NCBI GenBank assembly: GCA_032433765.1 | Contig: JAVIAB010000051.1 | Coordinates: forward strand, 85,017,973-85,081,972 | Reading direction: 5' to 3' | Source of the DNA: Megaustenia siamemsis | Lineage: Eukaryota; Mollusca; Gastropoda; Stylommatophora; Ariophantidae | Length of the DNA stretch: 64,000 bases | In this document: one piece after another, positions 54,339 to 64,000 of the stretch | Layout: the number at the start of each line of letters is the position of its first letter | How positions within the stretch are numbered: the first letter of the stretch is position 1 | The notes under the pieces: model-generated | The model's database searches: none | What the model saw: only the letters and a program-made list of their open reading frames with translations | What the model was told of the DNA's origin: nothing | Position numbers and translations under genes: made by a program

Positions 54339-54588
54339 AAGTAAAGAGCCCCGTCACGCCAAGTGGTGTATATGTAATATGGTGTTAGTGACCATCATTT
54401 TTATATACCTTCGACACATGATTTTTGGGGTAATGTGGTCGGTATTACGCCCGTGCCGCTTTATTTTCCCAGAAAATATCCGGTACTCATTAAAGGCTGG
54501 GTGAACCTGGAAGCCGTCGATCAGGATGGAACCCAACCTCTTGTCCTCTGTAGTCCAGTTCACTAACCACTGAGCTAGAGCGGCTCCA
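54339..54588 (-). mobile_element. tRNA-derived SINE, copy 3
   Basis: Head GGAGCCGCTCTAGCTCAGTG on the minus strand with A box TAGCTCAGTGGTTAG and a mutated B box (GGGTTCCATCC). Same family as copies at 45431 and 49085. Confidence 0.86.
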
Positions 54589-54624
54589 CCTTCGGCCATA
54601 CTCGCTGGTTATTATAACATTTTC

Positions 54625-54912
54625 TTCTGACTGAACCTCACGAGAAACACGGATAGTTATCCTATTTGGCAATGTCACACAGACAACATGAAATGATGAC
54701 AGAGCTCATGTTTGTTTCTTCTGACTGAACCTCACGAGAAACACGGATAGTTATCTTATTTGGCAATGTCACACAGACAACATGAAATGATGACAGAACT
54801 CATGTTTGTTTCTTCTGACTGAACCTCACGAGAAACACGGATAGTTATCTTATTTGGCAATGTCACACAGACAACATGAAATGATGACAGAACTCATGTT
54901 TGTTTCTTCTGG
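54625..54912. repeat. 94-bp tandem repeat, three copies
   Basis: Units start near 54625, 54717 and 54811 and share TTCTTCTGACTGAACCTCAC and GGCAATGTCACACAGACAAC, nearly without change. Confidence 0.93.
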
Positions 54913-55715
54913 GTGCCAATTAGAGAGCGGTCTTTACATTAAAATGCATAAAGGTCTGAAGAATTTGTACGAGAAGAGATAACAGAGAGTACAATAGTGC
55001 AGTCTCCAGCCGAGAGGAGCAGTGTTCTTTTTAGTCTCACCCCAACTCCCTTAAACCGAACATTTTATAAAACCAGCCAGTGTAAAGCTCCGGTCGCTAG
55101 AGTTGTGGATATCAGGTGACTACTCGAGTGTTCACAGCGCGCTCAAGTAACGACAAATTTGTTGACTTTTAGTCTTAGAATATTTCGGCCAAAGAAAATC
55201 AGCAACCAAATCAAGAGGTGCAGCAGATCGATACAGAAACATCAACATATGGTGAAGTTGGATAGCTCAAGTGTTTTGGAACTATCCGGAAACAATCACA
55301 AGTGGCAGACAAAGTACAACCTGGCAAAGGATCGTAGCAACAAAAATGAATAGTGTAGGCCAGACATGGGGTATCCTGAACCTTGTTATAGAACTATAAG
55401 ATGCCACGATATGACCCTGTCTTCGGCTGATTTTTCGGTCCCTGTCCAAAAACAAAACAAAAGAACAAAAAAAAAAAAAAGAAAGAAAGAAAAAAGATAA
55501 AAAATTGACTTGTATGAAAGTTCCTTGATTTCTAAGTGAGTGATATGTTGTGTTACCTGGTAGTCCTGACGGACAGGTCTTTAATCTTCTGCTCTCAAAC
55601 TGCACTTAATTCGACATGTTTATTGTGCAGTGGGTTTAAACGTGACTTCGAATTTAGCGCTGCCATCTCGGACCACTTGTACCTGGTACAGCAGCGGTTC
55701 GGTAAATCTTGCTGT
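54913..55715. other. No recognised feature
   Basis: No gene supported; A-rich run at 55467-55500. Confidence 0.4.
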
Positions 55716-56230
55716 AAATTTGTACCGAATTAATGAAATCAAAAAAAGTACTAAGACTGGCAATAGGCAATCATTGTACCAATATGGAAAAAAGAAATGT
55801 ATCAAGAAAGACTGCAATCAATATAGATGTATATCGCTTCTCAGCCATGTAGGAAAGTTATACGCCAAAATTATGGAAAAACGGCTGAGACAAATAATTA
55901 TAACTACAGTTAAGCGATTCTCAAATGGGGTTAAAAAAGACGATGTACTGACGCTCTATTCACCTTAAAACAGCTTGCAGAAAAGACGGCATAACACAAT
56001 AAAAATGTGTACAAAGCTTTCATTGACCAGGAAAAAGCATTCGACCAAGTAAACAGAGAACTGTTGGAGATAATATAACAACATACGGAGTAAGCCAACA
56101 TCTAACTAACCTAATTACAAGTCGCTATACCAACAGCAGCTGCATAGTCAGAACAGCAGTAGGTTACATAGACCACTTCGAAGTTAGATGTAGACCCAAG
56201 GGCCAACCACGAAAAAGATGGATTGACGGA
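55716..56230 (+). mobile_element. RTE-like LINE reverse-transcriptase relic with internal deletion
   Basis: The plus strand gives the RT N-terminal part, QYRCISLLSHVGKLYAKIME and KRLRQIII, then, after stops, FTLKQLAEKT, AFIDQEKAFDQVNRELL (RT motif A with Asp), and LITSRYTNSSCIVRTAVG. It then jumps to RPKGQPRKRWIDGIL from the element's C-terminus, so the catalytic middle is deleted. Confidence 0.82.
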
Positions 56231-56244
56231 ATATTAGAAACACT

Positions 56245-56700
56245 TGTCCGGCTTGCTGCCGGAGCTACTGAGTTTAGTGCTCTGTGCACACCGTGAGCTG
56301 TATGTTTCATCTGGATTGTGTTTCAATGTTCCGATTGCTTACGATGGATGATGATTACGTATGAAGAAGAACAATTCAGCTGCGTTCACTTTCGGTGCTG
56401 TTTGGCCTTATGCCTTTTGGCGTGTACTGTAGCTGCAATTATGGGGACTGCAGCTGCCTTTCTTTGTTTGGATCCTTTAATGATAAGAGATGTTAATTCG
56501 GATGATTCCACTGGCACGGGCGGTTGTGCAGTTGTGGATTGTAATTCGTTTGCAGTAAAACCGGGGCCTTCGACTAACTATAACCATAACCACAGAAACA
56601 CTGGGAGAGAACAGTAGCAGAGGCGAACAGAAGAGCAAAGACCGCAAATTATATCTCCCCATGAGGCTGACAGGCACATGAAAAAAGGAAAGAAAGAAGA
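56245..56700 (+). repeat. Dispersed repeat, copy 2, plus LINE family B tail
   Basis: 56250-56560 aligns with 26165-26460. The next 100 bp end with CGCAAATTATATCTCCCC, TGAGGCTGACAGGCACATG and a purine-rich tail, which matches the family B LINE 3' end. The two together suggest one composite retroelement end. Confidence 0.6.
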
Positions 56701-57190
56701 AGAAAAAAAAGGACTGATAATGAAATATCTAATACTAGCACCTAGAATCTGTAGTAGCGAAGGGGTTAATGCACTTGTCTGTTGACCATGTGGTCTTATT
56801 TCTTGAGCCAAGAGTCGACAGCGGAGATACGTTTCTCAAGGACACAAACATTTCCACGTTGGTCCTGTGACCTCTAATCGTCTTTTTATTTGTTTGTCTG
56901 CTGTCCATAATTTGCCTTCAAAGGTCAGAAATGGCTGTATTTTGAGCCTTAATGAACTCTCTTTCTCACGTCTATCGACATAGACTTGTTGCACAAGGTT
57001 TTCATATTCTGAAATGGTCTTCTGTTTTTTTTAAATTCTGTGTTGCATCTTCCATCTAATGCTATCATCGTGTTCAAATATATGAGGTTCTGCACTTGTT
57101 TCAGGTTTGTCCCGCTTATTTTTGTGTCCTGATGGTTATCTACCTAAATAGTCTCCGAGATTGAGCTTCGCACCTAATGAGATGTCTGTC
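56701..57190. other. No recognised feature; possible LINE family A scrap
   Basis: 56870-56960 (minus strand) resembles the region upstream of family A C-termini (GACCTCTAATCGTCTTTTTA, TTTGTTTGTC). Nothing else recognised. Confidence 0.4.
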
Positions 57191-57194
57191 TAAC

Positions 57195-58297
57195 TATATT
57201 TTCTCCCATTCTCTTTCTCTGTCTCTCTCTTTTTTCTCTCAAATTGAGCACTCCTCCAGGTGAAATGACTGTCTAGCTATATTTTCTCCCATTCTCTTTC
57301 TCTCTCTCTCTCTTTTTTCTCTCAAATTGAGCACTCCTCCAGGTGAAATGTCTGTCTAGCCATTTCTTCTTTCACACTCTCCTTTCTCTCAAATTGAGCT
57401 TCCTTTCTGGTTGTATTTTTCGCACAGCTATATTTTCTCTCTCTTTCTTTCAAATTGTACTCTCTTTCCGGTTGTACTCTCTGTCTCTTTCTCTAATTGC
57501 ACCGTCCGTCTAGCCATAAGCTCTCTCTCTCTCTCTCTCTCTCTAGCGGCATTGTCCAGTTTAGGCATGCTTTCTTTCTTTTTCTCGCTCTCCCCTTCTC
57601 TCTAGTTGTACAGTCCGTTACGTCATACTCTCTCTCTAATTGAGACGTCCATTTAATCGATCTGTTCTTAACTTGACTATCAATTTAGCCGCATTTTCTC
57701 TCTCAAGTTGTACTGACAATTTAGCCGCATTTTCTCTCTCAAGTTGTACTGACAATTTAGCAGCACTCTCTCTGTCTCTCTCGTTCTCTAATTGTTCTGT
57801 CCATTTAGCAGCACTCTCTCTCTCTTTCTCTAATTATGTTGTCCAGTTAGCAGCACTCTCTCTCTTTCTCTAATTATGCTGTCCATGTAGCAGCACTTTC
57901 TCTCTCTAATTGTACTGTCCATCAAGCAGCACTCTTTCATTTTCTAATTTTCCTGTCCATTTAACCATGTTCTCTGTCTCTATTTGTACTGTCTATTTAG
58001 CCATGTTCTATCTCTTTCTCCAATTGTACTTCCATTTAGCCATGTTCTCTCTCTCTCTAATTGTACTGTCAGTTTAGCCATGATTTCCCTCTAATTATAC
58101 TGTCCGTTTAGCCATGTTCTCTCTCTCTCTCTCTCTAATTGTACTGTCCATTTAACCATGTTCTCCCTCTAATTGTACTGTCCATTTAGCCATGTTCTCT
58201 CTCTCTAATTGTACTGTCCATTTAGCCATGTTCTCTCCCTCTAATTGTACTATTTATCCATGTTCTCTATCTAATTGTACTGTCCATATAGCCGTAT

Positions 58298-58341
<44 letters not shown>

Positions 58342-58345
58342 ACTG
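57195..58345. repeat. Degenerate pyrimidine-rich minisatellite
   Basis: Many diverged copies of a 30-40-bp unit (CTCTCTCTAATTGTACTGTC plus CATTTAGCCATGTT), the cleanest at 57960-58280, ending in a pure (CT)n tract at 58297-58341. Confidence 0.88.
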
Positions 58346-58424
58346 TACTGTTCGTCCAACCGAACTGTCTCGCGATTTGCACTTTCTTTTTTTCCCCTTC
58401 TTTTCTTGTGTGCACCAGATGGCT

Positions 58425-59285
58425 AATAGAATAAGCTCTTCTCTTGTGTGCACCAGATGACTAATAGAATAAGCTCTTCTCTTGTGTGCACCAGACGACT
58501 AAAGAAATAAGTTCTTCTCTTGTGTGCACCAGATGACTAAAAGAAAAAGCTCTTCTCTTGTGTGCACCAGACGACCAAAGAAATAAGTTCTTCTCTTGTG
58601 TGCAAAAGATGACTAAAGAAATAAGTTCTTATCTTGTGTGCACCAGATGACTAAAGAAATAAGCTCTTATCTTGCATGCACCAGATGACTAAAGAAATAA
58701 GCTCTTCTCTTGTGTGCAAAAGATGACTAAAGAAATAAGTTCTTATCTCGTGTGCACCAGATGACTAAAGAAATAAATTCTTATCTTGTGTGCACCAGAT
58801 GACTAAAGAAATAAGCTCTTATCTTGCATGCACCAGATGACTAAAGAAATAAGCTCTTCTCTTGTGTGCACCAGATGACTAAAGAAATAAGTTCTTATCT
58901 TGTGTGCACCTGATGACTAAAGACATAAGTTCCTGTCTTGTGTGCACCAGATGACTAATAGAATAAGCTCTTCTCTTGTGTGCACCAAATGACTAAAGAA
59001 ATAAGTTCATATCTTGTGTGCACCAGATGACTAATAGAATAAGCTCTTCTCTTGTGTGCACCAGATGACTAAAGAAATAAGTTCCTATCTTGTGTGCACC
59101 AGATGACTAATAGAATAAGCTCTTCTCTTGTGTGCACCAGATGACTAAAGAAATAAGTTCCTATCTTGTGTGCACCAGATGACTAATAGAATAAGCTCTT
59201 CTCTTGTGTGCACCAGATGACTAAAGAAATAAGTTCCTATCTTGTGTGCACCAGATGACTAATAGAATAAGCTCTTCTCTTCGCC
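58425..59285. repeat. 38-bp minisatellite with dimeric pattern
   Basis: About 22 copies of CTCTTCTCTTGTGTGCACCA plus GATGACTAATAGAATAAG. From 58940 to 59270 two variants alternate strictly (TAATAGAATAAGCTCTTCTC and TAAAGAAATAAGTTCCTATC), a 76-bp dimer repeated four times. Confidence 0.95.
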
Positions 59286-59384
59286 TTTCAAATGATTGCT
59301 GGGTTGTACACGTCGTGTCTTTAGTTTACGACAAGCTGTGGTATGCACACAATTTTACCTGATACACATCCTTTTAAAGCAGCT

Positions 59385-59892
59385 TTCCCAAAAAATGAGG
59401 AAGATACTATGCAATCCATTTTTGACAACAGAAACAAGAAAAAGAGTTCTTAAATGTTATGTAGAGCCAGTCTTAACATATGGATGTGAATCATGGACAA
59501 CAGGACAACAGACAAGAAAATCACTGGAGGCAGTAGAAATGTGGTTTTACAGAAGAATGTTGAGAATACCACGGACAGCTAAGAAGAGTAATGAAAATGT
59601 TCTGAAAGAGGCCAAAGCAAAAAGAGAGCTAATTTCCAATATTAGGAAGAAACAATCATCATTTTTTTGGTCATGTAGTGAGAAGAGAACAGCTGGAATA
59701 TATTGTAACAACTGGGAAAATTGAGGGACGAAGAGATAGAGGGAAGCAAAGAGAAAAGGTACCAGACAGCTTAAGAGAATGGCTTGGCAGAAGGTCAACA
59801 ACAGAAATGATAAATAACTGTCATGATCGAAAGTTGTGGAAAGACATGATCACCTACGCCAGCAGTCCCGGTACTTGATGATGATGATATCC
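59385..59892 (+). mobile_element. RTE-like LINE C-terminus (family A), longest copy
   Basis: Plus strand: KMRKILCNPFLTTETRKRVL, CYVEPVLTYGCESWTTGQQ, AVEMWFYRRMLRIPRTAKKS, NENVLKEAKAKRELISNIRK and, after a frameshift near 59670, RREQLEYIVTTGKIEGRRDR and GKQREKVPDSLREWLGRRS. It ends TACTTGATGATGATGATAT, the (TGA)n tail of the family. Confidence 0.88.
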
Positions 59893-60077
59893 TTTTAGGT
59901 ATGTTCTTTTTGTTAACCGGGTTGTCTTCACTCCCTAGACTTATTCGCTCGGCCTGACTTTGAAATTCTGTTTCTAGGGGAACCACTGGGAGATGGAGTA
60001 GGGTTTGGATCAGCTCTGATGTCAGCCGTTCCTGGTGCAAACAGTCAGGTGTGAGTCGCTGACCACATTTTTTAGCC

Positions 60078-60155
60078 GTGGTACTCATACGCATAGTTTC
60101 TTTTTGCTAACTCATACGCATAGTTTCTTTTTGCTAACTCATACGCATAGTTTCC
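60078..60155. repeat. 27-bp direct repeat, three copies
   Basis: ACTCATACGCATAGTTTCTT plus TTTGCTA, three times. Confidence 0.92.
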
Positions 60156-60630
60156 TTTTGGTTGCTCCTTCCCCTTTGCATAGCCTTCTCTACTACACAT
60201 ATTTGGGTTCTTTGGTCTACTTACTATGCCATGCTTTTTATAGTTCTTCTCCTCTAGTCCCTTATGAGACACTTCGGTTTTCTCCTCTATAATTTTTTTC
60301 TGTGCTTCTTACCCCTCATTTATTTTTACTGTACCCCACTATCAGACATCTCACTCTTAGCGTCTTTTTACACCTGTCAGTCTACTATTCGATTCTTTCT
60401 CCTTTGTGTTTGCACACTGACCCCTGTGTTAACTCCTCTGGTTCTGTTTACATTTACGCACTTTTTGGCACGATTTTCGACGTTCACGACAGCCGCACTT
60501 GGTTACGATTTTATTTTGGATTTCACAGGATAGTTTTATTTATTGTTGTTGTTTTTTTCTTTAACACATTTCGATTGTTTTTGTTTTGGTTGTTTCGTTA
60601 TCAGTTTTGTGTGTGTGTGTTTTTATTGTT
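60156..60630. other. No recognised feature
   Basis: Pyrimidine-rich. Frames here are Leu/Phe/Ser-rich and not convincing. It may be a retroelement 3' part, given the core that follows. Confidence 0.4.
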
Positions 60631-60635
60631 TGTTC

Positions 60636-60661
60636 CTGATGAAGGCCTATTGAGCCGAAAC
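60636..60661 (+). ncRNA. Hammerhead-ribozyme-like core (possible Penelope-like element end)
   Basis: CTGATGA, a short GGC...GCC stem, then GAAAC, the two conserved boxes of hammerhead ribozymes at the right spacing. Such motifs occur in terminal repeats of Penelope-like retroelements. An extra A follows CTGATGA, and stems I and III are not convincing, so activity is doubtful. Confidence 0.35.
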
Positions 60662-60990
60662 GTTGTTTAGTCTGTGTCGTCCACTTGTCACGTGAAGCTT
60701 CTTACATACCATTTTTTTATTTTTTTATTTGTACTTATTTGTATCTTGGCCCTTGAAACTCATCCTTATTATTTTGTCCGTCTTTCGCGGGCTCACGCAC
60801 AAACACATACACTCTCTCAATCTCTCTGTCTCTCTGAAATTGAAATGTCCGTGTAACTGATTGTCTCTATCGCTATTGATTCATATATCCAATCTTGTGC
60901 TCTGAGCTTTCTCTATTTTCTGTATTTTCAATTTAACTTCAAATCTAATTATTTTTTTGTCCTAAGTGTATCCACTCTAATTGTACTCTT
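60662..60990. other. No recognised feature
   Basis: Pyrimidine- and AT-rich, no gene supported. Confidence 0.4.
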
Positions 60991-61002
60991 TCTTTCTTTC
61001 GT

Positions 61003-61061
<59 letters not shown>

Positions 61062-61062
61062 A
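60990..61062. repeat. (CTTT)n microsatellite
   Basis: About 17 tetranucleotides. Confidence 0.96.
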
Positions 61063-61480
61063 CTTGTACAACCTCACCCATTGTACTCTTGCTGTGCTAT
61101 GATTGTATTGACCTAAGCAACTTGTCTTTTCAAGTCGAACAAGAAATGACACTTTGAAAAGACTCGTACCAGATACTGCGTGAGATAGTGTCAGTGTTGG
61201 GAACAGCGGGGCTAAGACATTGTCTTCGTGTACAATACACGGCCATGAAATACCTGATTTAATTATCAGTTTGAGAGGACTATAGACTGTAGACGGCTAC
61301 AGACTGTATATAGTTTGGGTCCCCATAGACTTGGGTTATCTATCACGTGACGAAACGGTAGCATCTCATTATTTTCTTGATTTCTTTACGAAACTGTGGA
61401 ACGGGTCATTCGTATTACGTCGTATTGTGTCGTGTGTAGTGGGAGTAAAATAGGTCTACTATGAACCACTCACTGACTCA
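61063..61480. other. No recognised feature
   Basis: Unique sequence without gene signal. Confidence 0.4.
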
Positions 61481-61483
61481 ATA

Positions 61484-61546
61484 TCCATCCATCCATCCAT
61501 CCATCCATCCATCCATCCATCCGTCCGTCCGCCCGTCCGCCCGTTC

Positions 61547-61583
<37 letters not shown>

Positions 61584-61585
61584 CC

Positions 61586-61635
<50 letters not shown>

Positions 61636-61637
61636 CC

Positions 61638-61676
<39 letters not shown>
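61484..61676. repeat. (ATCC)n-(GTCC)n-(CTGT)n compound microsatellite
   Basis: ATCC units grade through GTCC/GCCC into a long CTGT run, interrupted twice by CCGTCTGCCTGT at 61575 and 61625 (a ~52-bp block duplication). Confidence 0.97.
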
Positions 61677-61993
61677 AGAAAGAGAGATTCGTGGAGGCAT
61701 GTAAAGGAATCATACAAAGCAGACAGAATAAATGACTCTGGTTGCAATCTTTAAAAACATAAACATTTGAGAGTAATGCCAGGAGACAACACGCGTTTTA
61801 ATGGGCTCTTCAAACGTAATGACACCAGTCACAACATCTTTTCTCACAGATTATTTGCAGATTTGTTTTCTTTTCATATTGTTAATTATGACTGACTGTT
61901 ATCTGACGCCCGGACATTGTTGCTATTTGTCCTTCAGTGACAATAATTTTTTGTCTGCATTATCTGTGACTGGTTTCCTAGATTAACAACAGC

Positions 61994-61994
<1 letters not shown>

Positions 61995-62087
<93 letters not shown>

Positions 62088-62088
62088 C
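61995..62088. repeat. (CT)n-(TA)n microsatellite
   Basis: CT tract 61996-62030, TA tract 62031-62086. Confidence 0.96.
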
Positions 62089-62751
62089 TCAATTAATACG
62101 TGTGATCTAAATGTAGAGAACATTGCTCATAAAACCTTACCAAACGTGTATCGTGTCTAAAGACATCATCGGCCTGATTGATCTCTTCTTTTATTAAATT
62201 TCATTTCGTGTTGACAAGCCTCCATTAGGGGAGCACTTTTTCAGACTATTTACCATACTGGTGTTTAACTGACTGTCCCCTTGAGCTTCCCATACAAAGA
62301 AAAAAAACAAGAAAGAAGCTAACAAAGAAAGAAAAATAAATAACAGGAAACCAAAATAAAAATGAGAAAGAAACAAAGAGCTACACCTCCAATATTCTAT
62401 GTTAGGTTGCCCTTGACCTTCCTTTTCTTCGCCTCAACTCCGGAAGCCAAGTCTTAGCTGTTCTCGTGATTATATTTGTTGTTGTTTCCTCCAAGCACGT
62501 GACCTATCACACTCCAATTTCGACCCGTTGTCAATGTCTGTCTACATGTTCTCTTTGTCCACCTATCTGCTATTTTTGTTTCTGTTTGCCTATAAAAAAA
62601 AAAGAAAAGAAAAAAAAAAATGGCACAGGCAGATTTGAGGATATCAGTGTAGATGTTTCCCTTCCGTTTGATATTTTCAGCTGTCGTGTAAACACAGACA
62701 TACACACCGTCTGGATAACCTTCTTTTCTGTAAAATAGAGCTCAGTCGTTT
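62089..62751. other. No recognised feature
   Basis: A-rich runs, no coding signal. Confidence 0.4.
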
Positions 62752-62769
62752 GTGAATTTGGCTATTAAG

Positions 62770-63160
62770 GACAAGAGGTCTGGTCCAGTCCTGATCGACG
62801 GCTTCTAGGTTCACCCAGTCTTAAATAAGGACCTCGTGTCCGGTTAGCGCAATCGATAGGCGGTTGGCTTACCACGGCAACAGCCGGGGTTCGTACCCTG
62901 GCGAGGACACCTGGGTTTTACTAATTCCCTAAATATTAGTACCTCTGAAGTCGGAGTAAATCTGCCTGCATGGCGAGGGGCATCCTGTAATGGGATAAAA
63001 CAGACTTTACACGCAAAATTCAGTCCCACAAAATTGAGTGGGTGGGACTTCGTCAGAGGTCAAAGCTGACGAAAGCGAACGAACGAACGAACGAAATAAG
63101 GACCTCACTTTTTTCTGGGAGAGAAAGACAGTGCTGACATGATGTCGACTACATTACTCA
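62770..63160 (+). mobile_element. SINE fragment interrupted by a younger SINE
   Basis: Left part GGTCCAGTCCTGATCGACGG and CTTCTAGGTTCACCCAGTC up to 62835, and right part from 63107 (ACTTTTTTCTGGGAGAGAAA), together match the body of the 245-bp SINE family, in plus orientation. Confidence 0.72.
62836..63093 (+). mobile_element. tRNA-derived SINE with target-site duplication (258 bp)
   Basis: Flanked by a perfect 13-bp duplication, AAATAAGGACCTC, at 62823-62835 and 63094-63106. The first 75 nt fold like a tRNA: acceptor arms GTGTCC/GGACAC, A box GGTTAGCGCAATCGATAGG, anticodon loop CTTACCA (UAC, so possibly tRNA-Val derived) and B box GGTTCGTACCC. A unique body and a (CGAA)n tail follow. The intact duplication points to recent activity. 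Confidence 0.92.
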
Positions 63161-63905
63161 ACAATAATGGCACGAGTGTCTATTTAAAAAAAAATATGAG
63201 TTGTAACACAATATTATCTCTATACCAAGGTACGTCGTGACAGGGTTCTTTCTTTCATCTTCTTTACTGTTCTGCAAAGGTTATTTATATTTGCTTATGG
63301 TGTTGAAGATCTTTTCTATCCACAGCTAGCTGTCCTTCAAGCATCTCATTGACTTTATTACTTTTTTGGATTTTTCTCCTTCAGGTATTTACCGTTGTCA
63401 CTGATAACTGATGAATCGAATTTACCTCTCTTTTAAACCTACAGTCCTTCCTAACGCAACGTATATAGGTTGACAGTTTCTGTATCTCACTCATGACACA
63501 CTTACATGATTCGTTCGTTCATTCTCCCGTCTTACTTGTGCTTGGCTCCCGATTCGGTAATCTCATATCTGCACCTTCAACAATCATCTGACATTAGCGA
63601 TCTCAGAAATAGATAGAGACTAACTTTTTGCTAAGCTCAAAGATTGATTGTGTAGGCGTAGCAAGTCTGTCAGCGTCATTGCTGTAGAATTAATAATGGC
63701 CAAGACACAGGAGTCACACACATTTCTGAAAGTCCAAACCTCCAAATGTTCTATCTATTTGTATCCTCTGCTATTTCAATTTTGCTGAGATTCTGACACA
63801 GCGACTGCTTTCTTGAAAGGGGATTCAGTGCAAACAAGCAGCAACAGATCGAGCTCGATCCTGCTACTGGAGGTAGGTTACATTGAAACTTCCATCCATT
63901 CTCCG
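63161..63905. other. No recognised feature
   Basis: No gene supported. Confidence 0.4.
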
Positions 63906-63911
63906 ATGATC

Positions 63912-64000
63912 CCGCTCCAGCAGGACATTCTTATGGCAATATCAACCGCTCCAACAGGACATTCTTATGGCAATATCAACCGCTCCAACAGGACATTCTT
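63912..64000. repeat. 34-bp minisatellite, cut by the window edge
   Basis: At least two and a half copies of CCAGCAGGACATTCTTATGG plus CAATATCAACCGCT. Confidence 0.92.

Noticed and set aside
62836..62910. A tRNA-Val gene
   Set aside because: The cloverleaf is part of a SINE: a non-tRNA body, a (CGAA)n tail and a target duplication surround it. The other tRNA-like heads (41319, 45431, 49085, 53045, 54339) are rejected for the same reason.

Overview
The window is animal DNA, crowded with repeats. One exon with a clean splice donor, decayed non-LTR retrotransposons, tRNA-derived SINEs, a hAT transposon and about twenty micro- and minisatellite arrays all point to a metazoan nuclear genome. The style of repeats would fit a mollusc, but that is only an inference. 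There is no bacterial-type gene content, CRISPR array or stand-alone tRNA gene that I can support.

Layout. 1-3920: minisatellites, RTE-like LINE tails, and the first coding exon of a Ras/Rho-type small GTPase (2424-2654) whose intron opens with a 48-bp tandem array. 4141-19270: a 5'-truncated LINE fragment (RNase H part) split by a complete 14,442-bp Polinton/Maverick (4368-18809) with terminal inverted repeats of about 0.43 kb and a 6-bp target duplication (GGCATT). 19548-20700: two more minisatellites. 22627-25006: a decayed hAT transposon with terminal repeats. 27935-31330: LINE relics and a 38-bp array. 31330-41320: a 10-kb array of 12-, 21- and 33-bp units with higher-order duplications. 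It starts inside a LINE reverse-transcriptase sequence and ends at a SINE head. 41400-64000: LINE and SINE relics and further satellites, with no host gene recognised.

Polinton. The leftward genes are a protein-primed DNA polymerase B with zinc fingers (5217-9587) and an unknown Cys/His protein (10213-10752). The rightward genes are packed with -25 to +10 nt between them: packaging ATPase, two small conserved unknowns, a chromodomain integrase (broken by one stop codon), a small membrane protein, minor capsid protein, a pVI-like glycine-rich basic protein, major capsid protein and an adenain-type protease. A separate gene with its own TATA/CCAAT promoter follows, and it encodes a PC4/Sub1-like single-stranded DNA-binding protein. 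Together these cover replication, integration, genome packaging, capsid building and maturation, so the element looks virus-like and recently inserted; the only lesion I see is the integrase stop.

Limits: family calls come from motifs read by eye. Array edges are given to about 10-20 bp, and LINE/SINE edges are approximate unless target duplications are given.
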